In this document: piece after piece, positions 1-10,939 of the stretch
Layout: each line of letters starts with the position of its first letter
How positions within the stretch are numbered: the first letter of the stretch is position 1
Source of the DNA: Cryptomeria japonica
Taxonomy: Eukaryota; Streptophyta; Pinopsida; Cupressales; Cupressaceae
Direction: 5' to 3'
DNA length: 64,000 nucleotides
Assembly (NCBI RefSeq): GCF_030272615.1
Contig: NC_081405.1
Span: 477,053,508 to 477,117,507, forward strand
Notes under the pieces: generated by a model
What the model saw: the letters and a program-made list of their open reading frames with translations, nothing else
Database searches by the model: none
Told to the model about the DNA's origin: nothing
Program-made: the position numbers and the translations under genes

Positions 1-3000
1 CCATGCATATACCTACTTTTGCCAATGACTATACATTATCCTATTATCTCAATGCAGTCAAACCTATAAACTCTTCCACCAGTGAACAGAGTGAAAATAT
101 GATTGAAGCGGATATCAAGTATCTTAGTCGCAAAAACAAGAAAAATAAAAATAAAAGATCTGATGGCGAAAACCATATTGTGGCAGTGTCAGAATCTAAA
201 AAAAAGAAAATAAAGGACATACCTAGAGGTGAAAACCTTTGTGAGGCACCTGAAGGTGAGATACTTGGTATATTGCCTAGCCATTTCCAGGAGTGGTCTT
301 CCATATTGATCGAGCCAACTCAGCCAGTGAATATTGGGAATCAAGAGACACCACAAATCATTCACGTAGCTCAATCACTATCAATAGAAGAATTGAAGGA
401 GTTCACTCAGCTATTCTTAGAAAAGAAAATAAACTTTGCATGGATGTACTCTGATATGCCAAGCTTGGATCTTGATCTCATTATGCACCATCTCTCAATC
501 ATACCAGGAGTAAAACTAGTTAAGCAAAAAATCTGTAAGATGCACCCGCATGTAGCATTATTGGTAAAAGCTGAACTAGAGAAACTACTCAAAGCTAGAT
601 TTATTAGAGAAATAGATTATGCTGAATGGATTTCCAACATAGTGCCTGTGTCGAAGGCAGATAAATCTATCAGAGTTTGTACAAATTTTAGAGATCTCAA
701 CAAAGCATGTCCAAAAGATGACTTTCCATTGCCAAATATTGATATGATAGTCGATATGACAACTGGGTATGAGATGTACTCACTAATGGATGGATTTTCC
801 AGCTACAATCAGATTAAAATTGCTCCTGGAGATCAAGAAAAGACAACTTTCACCTGTGTGTGCGGAACCTTTTGCTGGAACATTATGGAACATTATGCCA
901 TTTGGGTTAAACAACGCAGGGGCAACCTATCAAAGAGTAGTTACAACTATCTTTTATGACATGATGCATAAGAATATGGAAGATTATGTTGATGACACCT
1001 TAGTGAAGACTATGAAAAGATCAACGCATATTCAAGAGTTAGGTCCTATACTTGATACAATGAAAAAATTCAAGCTTCGATTAAATCCAAAGAAGTGTGC
1101 ATTTGGAGTGACATCTGGTAAACTACTTGGCTACATCATTTCAAAAAAGGGAATCAAGGTTGATCCTGAGAAGGTCCAAGCTATAATGGAAATGCCACCT
1201 CCAAAGAACATCAGTCAAATGAGAAGTCTACAGGGATGTCTCCAATCCATTAGAAGATTCATTTCTCAGCTAGCAGACAAAGCTCAACCTTTTACAAAAG
1301 TATTGAGAAAAGGAATAATATACAACTAGGATCAGCAGTGTGAACAACATCTTCAATAGATAAAAGAGTACCTGTCTAATCCACCAATATTGATGCCACC
1401 TATTCAGGGTAAGCCACTAATATTATATATATCAGCTACTGATTCATCATTGGGGGCACTTCTGGCGCAACAAGATGACAACAAAAAGGAAAGAGCTATT
1501 TATTACATCAATAGGACATTGGTGTCTTATGAAATGAGCTACAGTATAATAGAAAAAGCATGCTTGGCATTAGTCTTTGCATCACAAAAATTGAGGCACT
1601 ATATGCTACCACATTCAGTCAAGTTGGTGGTGAAAATCGAACCACTCAAGTATCTTCTTAATAAAGAAACACTCACCGAAAGATTGGAGAAATAGGTTAT
1701 GATCCTTACAGAGTTTGACATTGAATATGTGGAACGCAAAGCCATAAAAGGATAGGTAATTGTTGATCAACTTGCTAAAACTCCACTTGAGGATACTCAA
1801 CCACTACATATCGAGTTCCCAAATGAATCAATAATGCATCTTACTCAACAAACTTGGAAGATGTTCTTCGATGGTTCCTTTACTCAAAATGGTTCAGGTG
1901 CTGGCATACTATTCATTACTCCTCATAAGTATTTAGTTCCAAAATCTTATAAGATTCTATTCCCTTGCACAAACAACATTGCAGAATATGAAGCTTTGGT
2001 GAATGGGATAAAACTAGCCATTGAATGGAAGGTTGTTGAATTACATATCTATGGAGATTCTCAACTAGTCATCAATCAAATCAATGATACATATCAGACT
2101 CGAGATGAGAAATTGATGCCTTACAAGAGGATGGTGGATGATATCAAGAAGTACATTGCTTTTGTATCATTCCAATAGATTCCTAGATCAGCGAACAAAG
2201 TAGCAGATGCTATGGCCACCTTGGCATCTATACCTGAGTTACAGGAGTCCAATTTTTGCTTTGATTTCCTGGTGGAAGAGTTATATTACCTCGCTTATGA
2301 TTCTCCTGAGACCCAAATAGTCTGTTCTATTATTGGACATGACTCATCCTAATACAGCCACATCTATTCCTATCTATGCGATCACATTATCCCTGAAAAC
2401 CTTACTCGTAACGAGAAAAGAAACCTAACTCGCAATGCTTCGTAGTATGTTATCATAGCTAATGATTTATTTAGATGAGCTTTGGACAGTACATTGCTTA
2501 GATGTCTAGAAACTGAAGAATCTAAACATGCATTATCAGAAGTCCATGAAGGTATTTGTGGATCTCATTCGAATGGTTTTACTTTAGCTTGGAAACTATT
2601 ATAGGCTGGCTACTACTGGCCAGATATGGAAAAAGATTCCATTAAATTTACTAAGACTTCTAAGAAATGTCAGCTTCATGGAAATCTCATAAATGCCTCA
2701 GCAAGGGACCTCATACCATTTATAACACACTGACCTTTTCAGCAATGGGCCTTTGATCTCATTGGTCAGATATATCCTACATCATCCAATGGACATAAAT
2801 TCATCATAACTACCACTGAGTACTTCACCAAGTGGGTAGAGGCAGTTTCGTTCATCAAAGCAACTTGTAAACAAGTCACCTTGTTCATCCTAAACTATAT
2901 CATTTGCAAGTATGGGATACCTTCATCCATCGTGACTGATAATGGAGGACAATTCAAGAATAAAGATCTGGATGAGCTTTGTAAGAAATTCAAAATAAAG

Positions 3001-3606
3001 CAACACTGGTCATCAGTATATTACCCTCAAGGTAATGGACAAGTTGAGGCATCTAACAAAAACCTACTAACTATCTTGCATAGAACAGTGAACAAGTCTG
3101 GGAAGGATTGGCATCTACAGCTCAATCCTGCACTATGGGCTTACAGAACAAGTATCAGAACACCTACTGGGGCTACACCTTTCTCTTTGGTGTATGGGTC
3201 CAAAGAAGTATTACCTATTGAAGTAGAAATACCATCTCTAAGAGTTTCATTGCAAGGTCTTGTTACTGATGAAGATCATAGAATATCTAGATTGCAAGAA
3301 CTTGAATTACTAGATGAGCATCAGAAAGTGGCATTTGATCATCTGAGAGTGTATCAGAAGAGAATGTCCAGAGGATATAACAAGAAGGTTTGACAAAGAG
3401 AATTTCAAGTTGGTGACCTAGTTCTGAGAGAAAATCCAAAGAATCAACAGTTTCGCGACAATAAAGGGAAGTTTGAACCCAACTGGCTGGGTCCCTACAT
3501 TGTTACTATAGCATATGGCTCTGGTGCCTATCAACTCTCAAACTTAGAAGGAGAAAAGCTCCATGACCCGATTAACACCATCCACTTGAAGAAATTCTTT
3601 GCTTAA
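1..3606 (+). pseudogene. pol: Tat-type Ty3/gypsy pol: RT, RNase H, archaeal-type RNase H, integrase
   Basis: Decayed polyprotein for reverse transcription and integration. RT lies at about 480-1330 (DLNKACPKDDFPLPNID near 690-745; catalytic YVDD near 985). The Ty3-type RNase H is at about 1390-1700 (TDSSLGALLAQQDD). The second, archaeal-type RNase H is at about 1850-2180 (FFDGS, NNIAEYEAL, YGDSQLVI). Integrase follows at about 2550-3600 (TDNGGQF, PQGNGQVEASN), ending in TIHLKKFFA and TAA at 3604-3606. A 10-bp tandem duplication at 877-896 shifts the frame once; from there to 3606 a single frame holds, broken only by nonsense codons, mostly TAG where Gln or Trp is expected. It is a dead copy; the 5' end is cut by the window. 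Confidence 0.9.
877..896 (+). repeat. 10-bp tandem duplication in RT (frameshift)
   Basis: GGAACATTAT occurs twice in a row (877-886, 887-896). Removing one copy restores the expected Tat reading frame leading into the PFGLNNAGATYQ motif, so the duplication is a simple slippage mutation that moves the frame by +1. Confidence 0.9.
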
Positions 3607-5188
3607 CATTCTCTGCTCCAGCAAACATGTACAACTGAAAAAATCCTGAAAAAAAAATCCTAAAAATAAAAAAAAGTCCTGAAGAAATCCAAATTAAAAA
3701 AGAAAAAAAAAGAAAAGAAAAAAATTATATATAAAGAGAGAATTGCCCTAGTGAAAACCTGGTAAACAGGTACCTTGGTAAAAAAAAAAATGAATCTCTA
3801 CCAAGCAGGTGAAAACCTGGCAAATAGGCACCTCTTGTACTCAAGTGCTTCATCTATCAATGCAATGTTGGCATTTCCCACTTTCATGCATCTTTTGCTT
3901 TCGCTTGTACATATTTTCAGTCACTTTTGTGACATCCTGGTTCGCTGGAACCCTCATGACTTGAAACTGATCAACGTCCTAGTCTTAGGTTACTCGACAG
4001 AGCACATTACATATCCTTAGTGTCAACCAAGTCATTTTCTGTCAGTGAAACCTGGTCATCCATTCCAAGTTAGTCACCTGTCTCCTAAGTACCGAAGAGT
4101 TTACCACTGAGTTCACAAGCAAAACAACATAATGGAAAACAATCACTAAACAGTTTGAGCTATGAATGAAAATTTTCTTTGTATGCTATCTTTTATATTG
4201 ATTTTCGATTATTGTCCCTCTGAGTAACTCGAGGAATTCTATTGTGACTAAGAGGAGCAAGGATTGGGGGCATAATATTTTCTTTGTTTTCTTCTTGTAG
4301 GAATGATCTTGATGATCTGGAAACATATAAATTAGCTAGGTGTCTGTGATAAGAGCCTTCACATCAAGGTGAAATCGCCTCACATACCTCGACTCCGCTT
4401 ATTTGTATGCTACAGGGAGGTCCATATCATTTCTTTGTTTGTTTTGAGGGAATTTCTTTATGATGCAATTCGGGTCCCTGCGAACTCTGTCCAAGGATGT
4501 GAATGAAAAAAGGGTCATTGAGGACTAGATAATTAATATTGCACATTGAAAAAGAAAGGAACTCTAACCTGCCTGTTGTGTTCATTATTCTCAGTGATGA
4601 ATCTTAAGTATTTTAAATCCAGTGACTAGGTTTAGGTTGCATTTTGCACATCATTTTTCATATCATTTTGCATTTCATTCTGCATTTTTGTGAATTTAGA
4701 GTGATTTCGGGATGATAATAATTTCTTTATCTTCTCAAGGAGAGCTGAAAGCATCATCATTTCTTATACTAAGTGGTATATTTATCATTATTTCTCTGAT
4801 CGAGCACTTGTGTTTTGAGATGTTTTAGCTGCATACATAACATTTCATATAGCTTCATACATTTCATTATTACTCATTTGCATTATCATTTATTTGCATA
4901 TAAAAGAAACCAAAATATACATTCATAATCATTTGCATTACATACATTTATATGGAAAAGAAATGCATACATATAGAATAAAGAATATAAGAGACATCTC
5001 ATAAGCGAATCAACACAAGTACGAGAAGTCAAATCAGATCTCGTGTATATATAATGTCAAGTATAAGAGTACAAAATGATGTCCAATGACATATACAAAC
5101 TCCCATCGGAGCAAGAATCATATAGGCTACAAAAAATGGGTGTGTCTACAAAAAAATATATATCCGAGCTACAAAAAAAATGAATCAT
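3607..5188 (+). other. Element A non-coding spacer between integrase and antisense gene
   Basis: No coding potential seen. It holds an A-rich tract (about 3640-3730), two copies of a 25-bp direct repeat (3751-3775 and 3809-3833, three differences, core GTGAAAACCTGG), and a PPT-like sequence ATTGGGGGCATAAT near 4264. The section from about 4650 to 4990 is AT-rich with many short cattt/cata runs. Confidence 0.6.
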
Positions 5189-7581
5189 CTAGCTGGCACC
5201 CTCTCCCTCATCACCTGGTGGAGGACTAGGAGCCTGACACCTCGGATCCTGTCGAGGTGCTCGTGCTCCCTCTGATCTAGCCATATACTATGAATAGGGT
5301 TGCACCTGCTATGCAACAGAAACTGCGACACTATATGCCACCACATAATATGCTTCCCTACTACTCTGGAGAAGAACCTCCTATCGTAGAGACTCTATCT
5401 CTACTCTCAACTCTATTCTCAATGCTGTGATCTGGCGATCACACTCGGTTCTCACCTCAACCAGCTATCGGTCTCACTCTGCCAGCTGAGTCTGAGCCAC
5501 TATCAATTGTGATTACAACTCTACAAGATGTGCTCTCATCAACCGTCCTCTGTCAGCCCCCCACTCTCTTACAGGCTCTCTACCACCATCTGCACCGCCA
5601 TCTCCACCTATGGCTCCACCCTACTCATCCCACCACTACCGGACCTACCTCGGAGCTACTTGATCCTCCTCTCCGCCACCCAACCTCACACCTACTCTCC
5701 CAAGGGATTCACCCTCACCCCTTTGTTGTTCAACATAAGCTGGCACCCTGCTGCTACTAGCACCAGGATCACCACCAGTCCATCATGGAGCCTCTAATCT
5801 CTATGCCTGTCCCTGCCTATGGCCCTACCTCTGGCCCTGTCCCTATCCTGGTACGAGGGCATCATCCTCCACATCCTTAATATGAGGATCCTGCTCTCCT
5901 GGATCTGTAAATTGAGGGAACGGATGCTGCTGAAAGTAATCCCTATACTGGGGCAATACCCGTGCATCTGCTACATCCTCCAGGTAATCCCATCTCAGGT
6001 GATGTAAACCTGTCAGCTCCTACATAGACAATGCATGCGACAACCATGGAGATCATCCCTGCCTCTCCTCATTAGCATATCGAGCATATGATGTATACTC
6101 CTGTGAGATCCCCTGAGGCCGGCTGTACTGCCTCATCACTCGTGAAAAGACAAATCGCTCCACAATAGTCTGTGATCTCTTGATCAGTGGGCGTGTCACA
6201 AAAATGTCCCTGTGAACCCTCCGCCAATCATCATACTGCTCCAAGCCTCTGTATGGTCTCCAGACAACTGCTATAAGGTCGTCAAGCTGCCATCTCCAAA
6301 AATCTGTCTTGCCCAAATGGGGTTGCGTAATATATCTAGCATATCTGTAAATAATCAGTTTCCCTGGCTCTCTGCAATCATCAACTATTGGCCGACAAAT
6401 GGGAAGGTGCTTCCAAGCCCAAACCTGTAAAATATATACACCTGCAGCCATGCTCCACCCATCTCTATATACAATCTCATGCATCTCGTGATAAATGTGA
6501 GCAAGTAGGCAAGAGCCCCAGCCAAGTCTCTAAGGGGTCTCTATCAACCTCTCTAGCATCTGGCCCCATCCGCTCTGGAAACTCTGCTGCCCTCTTTCCA
6601 GCATCAAGAAGCAACCAATGAACCCTGCTAGAACACATGCCAGGGGATACTCCTCACTATACCTACTCACAAGTATGTCCCAACTCATGGAATGAGTCAA
6701 AATGTTTGGGTCCCTGAATATGTTCCTAAGAGCCTGTAGTCTAGGTAACAACGCGGTATCATAATCCACTTTATCCCCAGCAAAAGGGATACGAAGGATC
6801 TTGTACACATTATCGGGAGTGATAGTCAACTCCCCAACTAGCAAATGAAATGTATTCTGCTCTGAATGAAAATGCTCAACTAATATCATGAGCATTCTGT
6901 GATTCACATGGATATCAGGTAATCGCAATAGATGAGTCAAGCCGAATAAATCAACATGAGCCTGCTCAACCTTAGATAGATGATGAACTAATGCCATCGT
7001 AGGTGGATATACACATCTGAAGAGCATAGGAGGTAATCAAACCTGCAAAAACCCAACAACAATCATTAGAAAACATTCCAAATGAGCCTACAAGTGAAGT
7101 TAAACATCGCGCAAATCCAAATAAGTCAAATTCAAAACCAAAATTTCATGTTTACACTTTCAAAAATGATCACTATCTTTCGAATGAAAAAACATAGTCA
7201 AATAGCATCTCGTACGAGTCAGGAATGGCTCTCATACGAGAAAAGAGCCTCGAATGATAAACTTTTATAGATCGCATGACAAAATGGTCTTTTAATAGAC
7301 CTGTCGTATGACATGAGGGTGGACCCCATATGACAAAACTAGTAGGCTCAAATGAAAAAAGATTTTTTACCAGTTTCTCGTACAAGACGGGATCCTGTCT
7401 CGCATGATAAAACGTGATGCCCGACCCAAAACCCGTGAAAAACTTCAAAAAAGCATAAAAAAATTCAAAATTGGAAACATAAAGAGGCTTAAAATCAATC
7501 ACTTACTGTTGGCTCGTAGTTTCAAGGTCGATTATGTCTTCTCTGATGCTCAAATCGATGTTGACAATTAGGGACCACCAT
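5189..7581 (-). pseudogene. Antisense plant-mobile-domain (PMD) gene of element A, two exons
   Basis: Gene model on the minus strand: exon 1 at 7581-7507 (25 codons, His/Arg-rich), donor GTAAGT at 7506-7501, intron 7506-7043 (464 bp) ending TTTTTGCAG, exon 2 at 7042-5189 (617 codons, one uninterrupted frame apart from nonsense). Exon 2 has a PMD-like domain (about 7020-6060: GLTHLLRLP, LVGELTITPDNVYKIL, LAGFIGCFLML, VERFVFSRVMRQY), then a Gly/acidic linker and a coiled-coil tail near 5500-5340, ending GDEGEGAS before TAG. PMD proteins are known from plant transposons and retroelements; the biochemical role is unknown. TGA stops at codons 20 and 27 and several TAG codons make it a pseudogene. 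The F copy at 61182 has the same exon lengths and phase, which is why I trust the model. Confidence 0.8.
7150..7410 (-). repeat. Degenerate CpG-containing motif array in PMD intron (A)
   Basis: About ten loose copies of a ~10-bp motif, best seen on the + strand as CTCGTACGAG, CTCATACGAG, TCGCATGAC, GTCGTATGAC, CTCGTACAAG and CTCGCATGAT, spaced about 15-30 bp. Most lie inside the intron of the PMD gene. Variants mostly differ by CG to CA or TG. Confidence 0.6.
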
Positions 7582-7655
7582 TTTTTTTCACAAAAGGCTT
7601 TTTGAATTTTCAAACTTGGAGGGTTAAAATGATTTGAAAATGACACTTTCGTCCC

Positions 7656-7662
7656 ATATATA
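7656..7662 (-). promoter_or_regulatory. TATA box of the antisense PMD gene (element A)
   Basis: TATATAT on the minus strand ends 75 nt before the proposed ATG at 7581. The F copy has TATAAAA at exactly the same distance, supporting an independent promoter opposed to the element's main transcript. Confidence 0.6.
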
Positions 7663-7743
7663 GCCTAAAACCTAATTTTTCAACTTGCTCCAATGGTCAT
7701 GAAAATTGTACCCTTAGCTAATTTGCCTTCTTTGATTCCATTT

Positions 7744-8051
7744 TCGGGATCAAAATCAAAATTCAAGATCATTTTGCTAGTCAATTTCACAATTTTGACC
7801 ACTTAGTGCTTTTTTCATCAAATGCTCTTTCTTTCTTCAAATTGCACTCAATTTCAATGCTGAATCTTAATTCAATTTCATTATACACATCAAGATTACA
7901 ATCAACTCTACGCTCAATTTCTCATCAATCATCCCCGAAATTTTCAAAAAAATCCTCAGAATCAATTTGTGCTCAAATAACTTACTTTCGCCACCAATCG
8001 CCTATAATCAAGTACCCTCATTATCTTTCGATTTTGCTCCCGAGGGGGCAT
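7744..8051 (+). other. Long-range inverted arms ending in CTCCCGAGGGGGCAT (element A)
   Basis: The arm TCGGGATCAAAATC (7744-7757) pairs with GATTTTGCTCCCGA (8030-8043) at 13 of 14 positions, enclosing about 270 nt. The second arm runs directly into GGGGGCAT, giving the 15-mer CTCCCGAGGGGGCAT at 8037-8051. The same 15-mer with its own pairing arm is present in element F (60899-61019). The position before the PPT and LTR suggests a secondary PPT or RNA structure, but that is inference. Confidence 0.65.
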
Positions 8052-8166
8052 ATTTGTGACCTCATGACCTCATATCTCAAAGTCAAGAAATTTTTGCAAA
8101 TCTTCATCAAAAGTCGAGAAAACTCTTTTCAATTAAAGAAAATCAATCCTTATTGCTAAGGGGCAT

Positions 8167-8656
8167 CTTGGCTTCATCGCTTCACATCAAGTTGAGATCT
8201 CTCGATCATCTAAATCAAATCAATCACTAGGGGCATATCAGTTTCATCGCTTCAAATCAAGCTGATATTTTTCCTTCATCTGAATTAATCTCTTAACGTT
8301 AATCAGTTTCATCGCTTCAAATCAAGCTGATTATTCATTTAAACTCAATCAAAAGTTTCAAGAGTATCTTTGATCACACTAAATCTAAGCAAGTGTTTAG
8401 TATTCATTTCTTGATCAAGCTGAATGGTTCATTCTTAGCTCATTATGTCTTGATCAATCAAGTGCAAGATCAATTTTTATCATCACTCACTGCATCTAAG
8501 TTCAATCAAGTTCTAGATCAGTAAGATCCGCTTCTTGATCAATCAAGTTCAAGTTCAATATCTTTGTTTTCTATCATTCCTTAGTTCAATCAAGCTCGGG
8601 ATCGGTATCACTTTAATCAGACTTCATTTAGCTTTGTCGCTTCGAATCAAGCTAAA
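8167..8656 (+). repeat. Four hairpin units with conserved loop (element A)
   Basis: Units at 8167-8196, 8235-8268, 8300-8333 and 8627-8656 share the loop TTCATCGCTTCAAATCAA (small variants) between arms that pair: CTTGGCTT/AAGTTGAG (with G-U pairs), ATATCAG/CTGATAT, TAATCAG/CTGATTA, TTTAGCTT/AAGCTAAA. The region between units 3 and 4 contains further short palindromes such as CTTGATCAATCAAG. Confidence 0.75.
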
Positions 8657-8756
8657 CACCTTGCTTTTCATCTAGTTCGTGATCAATCAAGTTCAAAACT
8701 GCATTCTCCGAGACATCACACATTCTTTGAACCAACGCGCTGCTCACACATTAATT

Positions 8757-8770
8757 CAAAGAGGGACAAA
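8757..8770 (+). other. Polypurine tract of element A
   Basis: CAAAGAGGGACAAA directly precedes the LTR start TGTAATACCC. Element F has the near-identical CAAAGAGGGGCAAAA before its LTR, so the two support each other as plus-strand primer sites. Confidence 0.8.
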
Positions 8771-10000
8771 TGTAATACCCTAAAATTGGTAATCTAAACC
8801 ATGGGCCCCTAATCTTGACAACATCACCAAGGTCCTAACCAAAGGCAATTAAATCAATCTTGAGAACATTATTAACTCTTCAAATCATCAAATATCACAT
8901 GGCAAATCAACTACTCAATATTAATTAAATATTTATTTAATTAATCAAATCATTTCCAATAAGATCATTTTGATCAATTATCCCATTTTAATTTATTAAA
9001 TATCCTTTCATATTTAATTAATTAATAAATTTTCCATTCAATCATGCAAAAAGGATTAATCTATTACAAAATATGAATTAATTTATTACAAAGAATTGAA
9101 TTGAAAATAAAACAAAAAGAATTGAATTGAGAGAGAAATCAAACTTGAGATATTATTTCTTTTTCTAAATTTAGAACTTGAAATCGGGAAAGCAATTTAA
9201 TTGAATCATTGAATTATTCTCTAAAATTGAAACTCAAAGCTTTTTAGAAAAAGAAGTTCAGTTGCATTGAAAAGAGCTTTTTCTTGAATAAATCAAATAT
9301 ATGCATGGAATTATCTATTTTCATCATATATGCATGGAATTAATTTATTATTATTTTCCAATGCAACTTGGACTTCTAATTTGAATGCATTTCAATTAAA
9401 CTATAATTGGAATCTATCTCAAGGTTAACTGAATCTGATTTCTCAGTTATTTTCAATTAATCCTAAATTGAGCTTTTTCTCTTGTGATTCTCTATAAATT
9501 CAGTCTTCATCTCTCATTCCAATTCACCCCAAAGATTTTTGAGAACACGCTTGGAGATTATTATCATGCTAATTTTGCTCTAGAGTCATTGAATATTATT
9601 GTGCTTTTTAAATTGTTTGCATCCATTTTACATCCATTATTGCTTGCATCCATTGGTGCTTGAATTGATTATTTTCTTGAATTATTCATCCATCTTGCAT
9701 CCATATAGCTTAATATCATATAGATTAAATCCTTCATCTTGGTGTAGTCTAGTCACTGGTATTGCTTATAAAAATCTGAGAGCAATCTTATACTCACATC
9801 TTTTTGAAGGCAATTGGTCACTTTGCTATGGTTTATTACTTATTGATTATTGATTACTAACCATGCATATAATGACTTAATTGAAGTGTTGTGCTTGCAG
9901 CTATAGGTTCACTTTTTCACACACACAATTCGCTCATTAAATAATTACATCATAATGCATATATAGTTATTTGCTCTCATATACTGCTTGCATTCATCAT
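8771..10000 (+). repeat. 3' LTR of element A
   Basis: Starts TGTAATACCC after the PPT. AT-rich, with a TATA box at 9493-9499 and no ORF of note. The right end is not pinned down because the partner LTR is outside the window; copia-type LTR sequence starts near 10010. Confidence 0.65.
9493..9499 (+). promoter_or_regulatory. LTR promoter TATA box (element A)
   Basis: TATAAAT in CTCTATAAATTCAG, in the mid-LTR position where the U3/R promoter is expected. Confidence 0.5.
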
Positions 10001-10009
10001 CATTATGCT

Positions 10010-10281
10010 ACCAAAATGACCTATAACATCTCATACATATATGTGTCTTTACAATACATCATGTCGGCTATACAATATAATTACAATACAAAACAATATA
10101 ATTTTTATGTCGGCTAGGGTGTCGGTAAGATCTTCTGTCAGTGTAGATTGGATGCCGATGTGAATAACCTATAGTGCTTGTCAGTGTCAGTAGATGATGT
10201 CTATTGCCAGTGTAACCTGAACCATGTTACCAGTTGGTTGCCATTAATGACAACATCAACTATTCTCATCTGAGTGTAGAA
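10010..10281 (-). repeat. Fragment of an N-family LTR, minus orientation
   Basis: Reads in parallel with the right part of the N LTRs (14470-14718 and 20150-20423): the ...ACATATATGTGTC..., ATGTCGGCT, GTCGGTAAG and TTGCCATTAATGACAA landmarks occur in the same order. It stops where the B LTR begins, so it looks like an older LTR cut by B. Confidence 0.55.
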
Positions 10282-10871
10282 TGTCAACAAAGATTAATTT
10301 TGCTAAATGTGAATATATAAGATCGATTGGGATAATTATTTTAGAGCAATTGAGTACAATTTCACATGTGCAACTTGAGTTTTGTTGATCTGATCATTAG
10401 TAGCATGGAATAATGGAGGAGTTTAGCAGAACATTGTAGTGGATCACTTTGTGCCTAACTAAAACTATAATTGGGCATAGTCAGATGCTTCTAATAAATT
10501 AATCTATCATTGTAATCATTTTATATTATCCTATAAGGCAGTGAGCCATCACCCAGGGTCATAGCCCTATTTTTGTAAATAAGTAGAGAGCTCTAGGCAA
10601 TGTGCCTAAATGCAAGTGCATTCCCCTTTTTGTAATATTGTATTTCTACTAGTCACAGTGGAATAATATTGTGGGTTCAAATCCCACTATGGTTTTTTCC
10701 TTTAGGTTTCCACACAAAAATATTGATGTTATGGTTATGTTCTTGATTGCTTTGTGTTTCTACATTTTAGTTTCTTATTTGTGCATATGGTCGATAAAGA
10801 ATCATATTTAAAAATTTACAAATAATGAAACAATTATTAACCCCCTCACTCAATGTTCATTGATTCCAACA
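10282..10871 (+). repeat. 5' LTR of element B
   Basis: Begins TGTCAACAAAG and ends TTCCAACA immediately before a Met-tRNA primer site. It contains the GTGAGCCATC...CTCTAGGCA segment that appears, reverse-complemented, in the N LTRs. The left border is inferred from the TG start and the end of the preceding LTR fragment. Confidence 0.6.
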
Positions 10872-10885
10872 ATTGGTATTAGAGC
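10872..10885 (+). other. Primer-binding site of element B
   Basis: ATTGGTATTAGAGC matches, with one change, the TGGTATCAGAGC primer site complementary to plant initiator Met tRNA. It lies directly after the LTR. Confidence 0.8.
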
Positions 10886-10939
10886 TTAGTTCTTCCAAGG
10901 AATGCTAACAACTTGAGGAAGATTTGGAAGATTGAATTA

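Larger units (their letters stand above)
1..10000 (+). mobile_element. Element A: Tat-lineage Ty3/gypsy retrotransposon, 3' half
   Basis: The window opens inside pol. In order: RT, RNase H, a second archaeal-type RNase H, integrase, a non-coding spacer, an antisense plant-mobile-domain gene, a structured region, a PPT and a 3' LTR starting TGTAATACCC at 8771. Two RNases H in tandem are a known mark of the Tat/Ogre branch, and extra ORFs downstream of integrase, often antisense, are known there. The right edge near 10000 is inferred because later copia-type LTR pieces begin at about 10010. The 5' LTR, gag and most of protease lie outside the window. Element F is a relative in the opposite orientation. 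Confidence 0.85.

Noticed and set aside
5509..5797. Pro/His/Leu-rich plus-strand ORFs
   Set aside because: They are the complement of the low-complexity tail of the antisense PMD gene.
7173..7502. 109-codon minus-strand ORF as a separate gene
   Set aside because: It lies within the proposed PMD intron, starts right after the splice donor and covers the motif array; likely chance.
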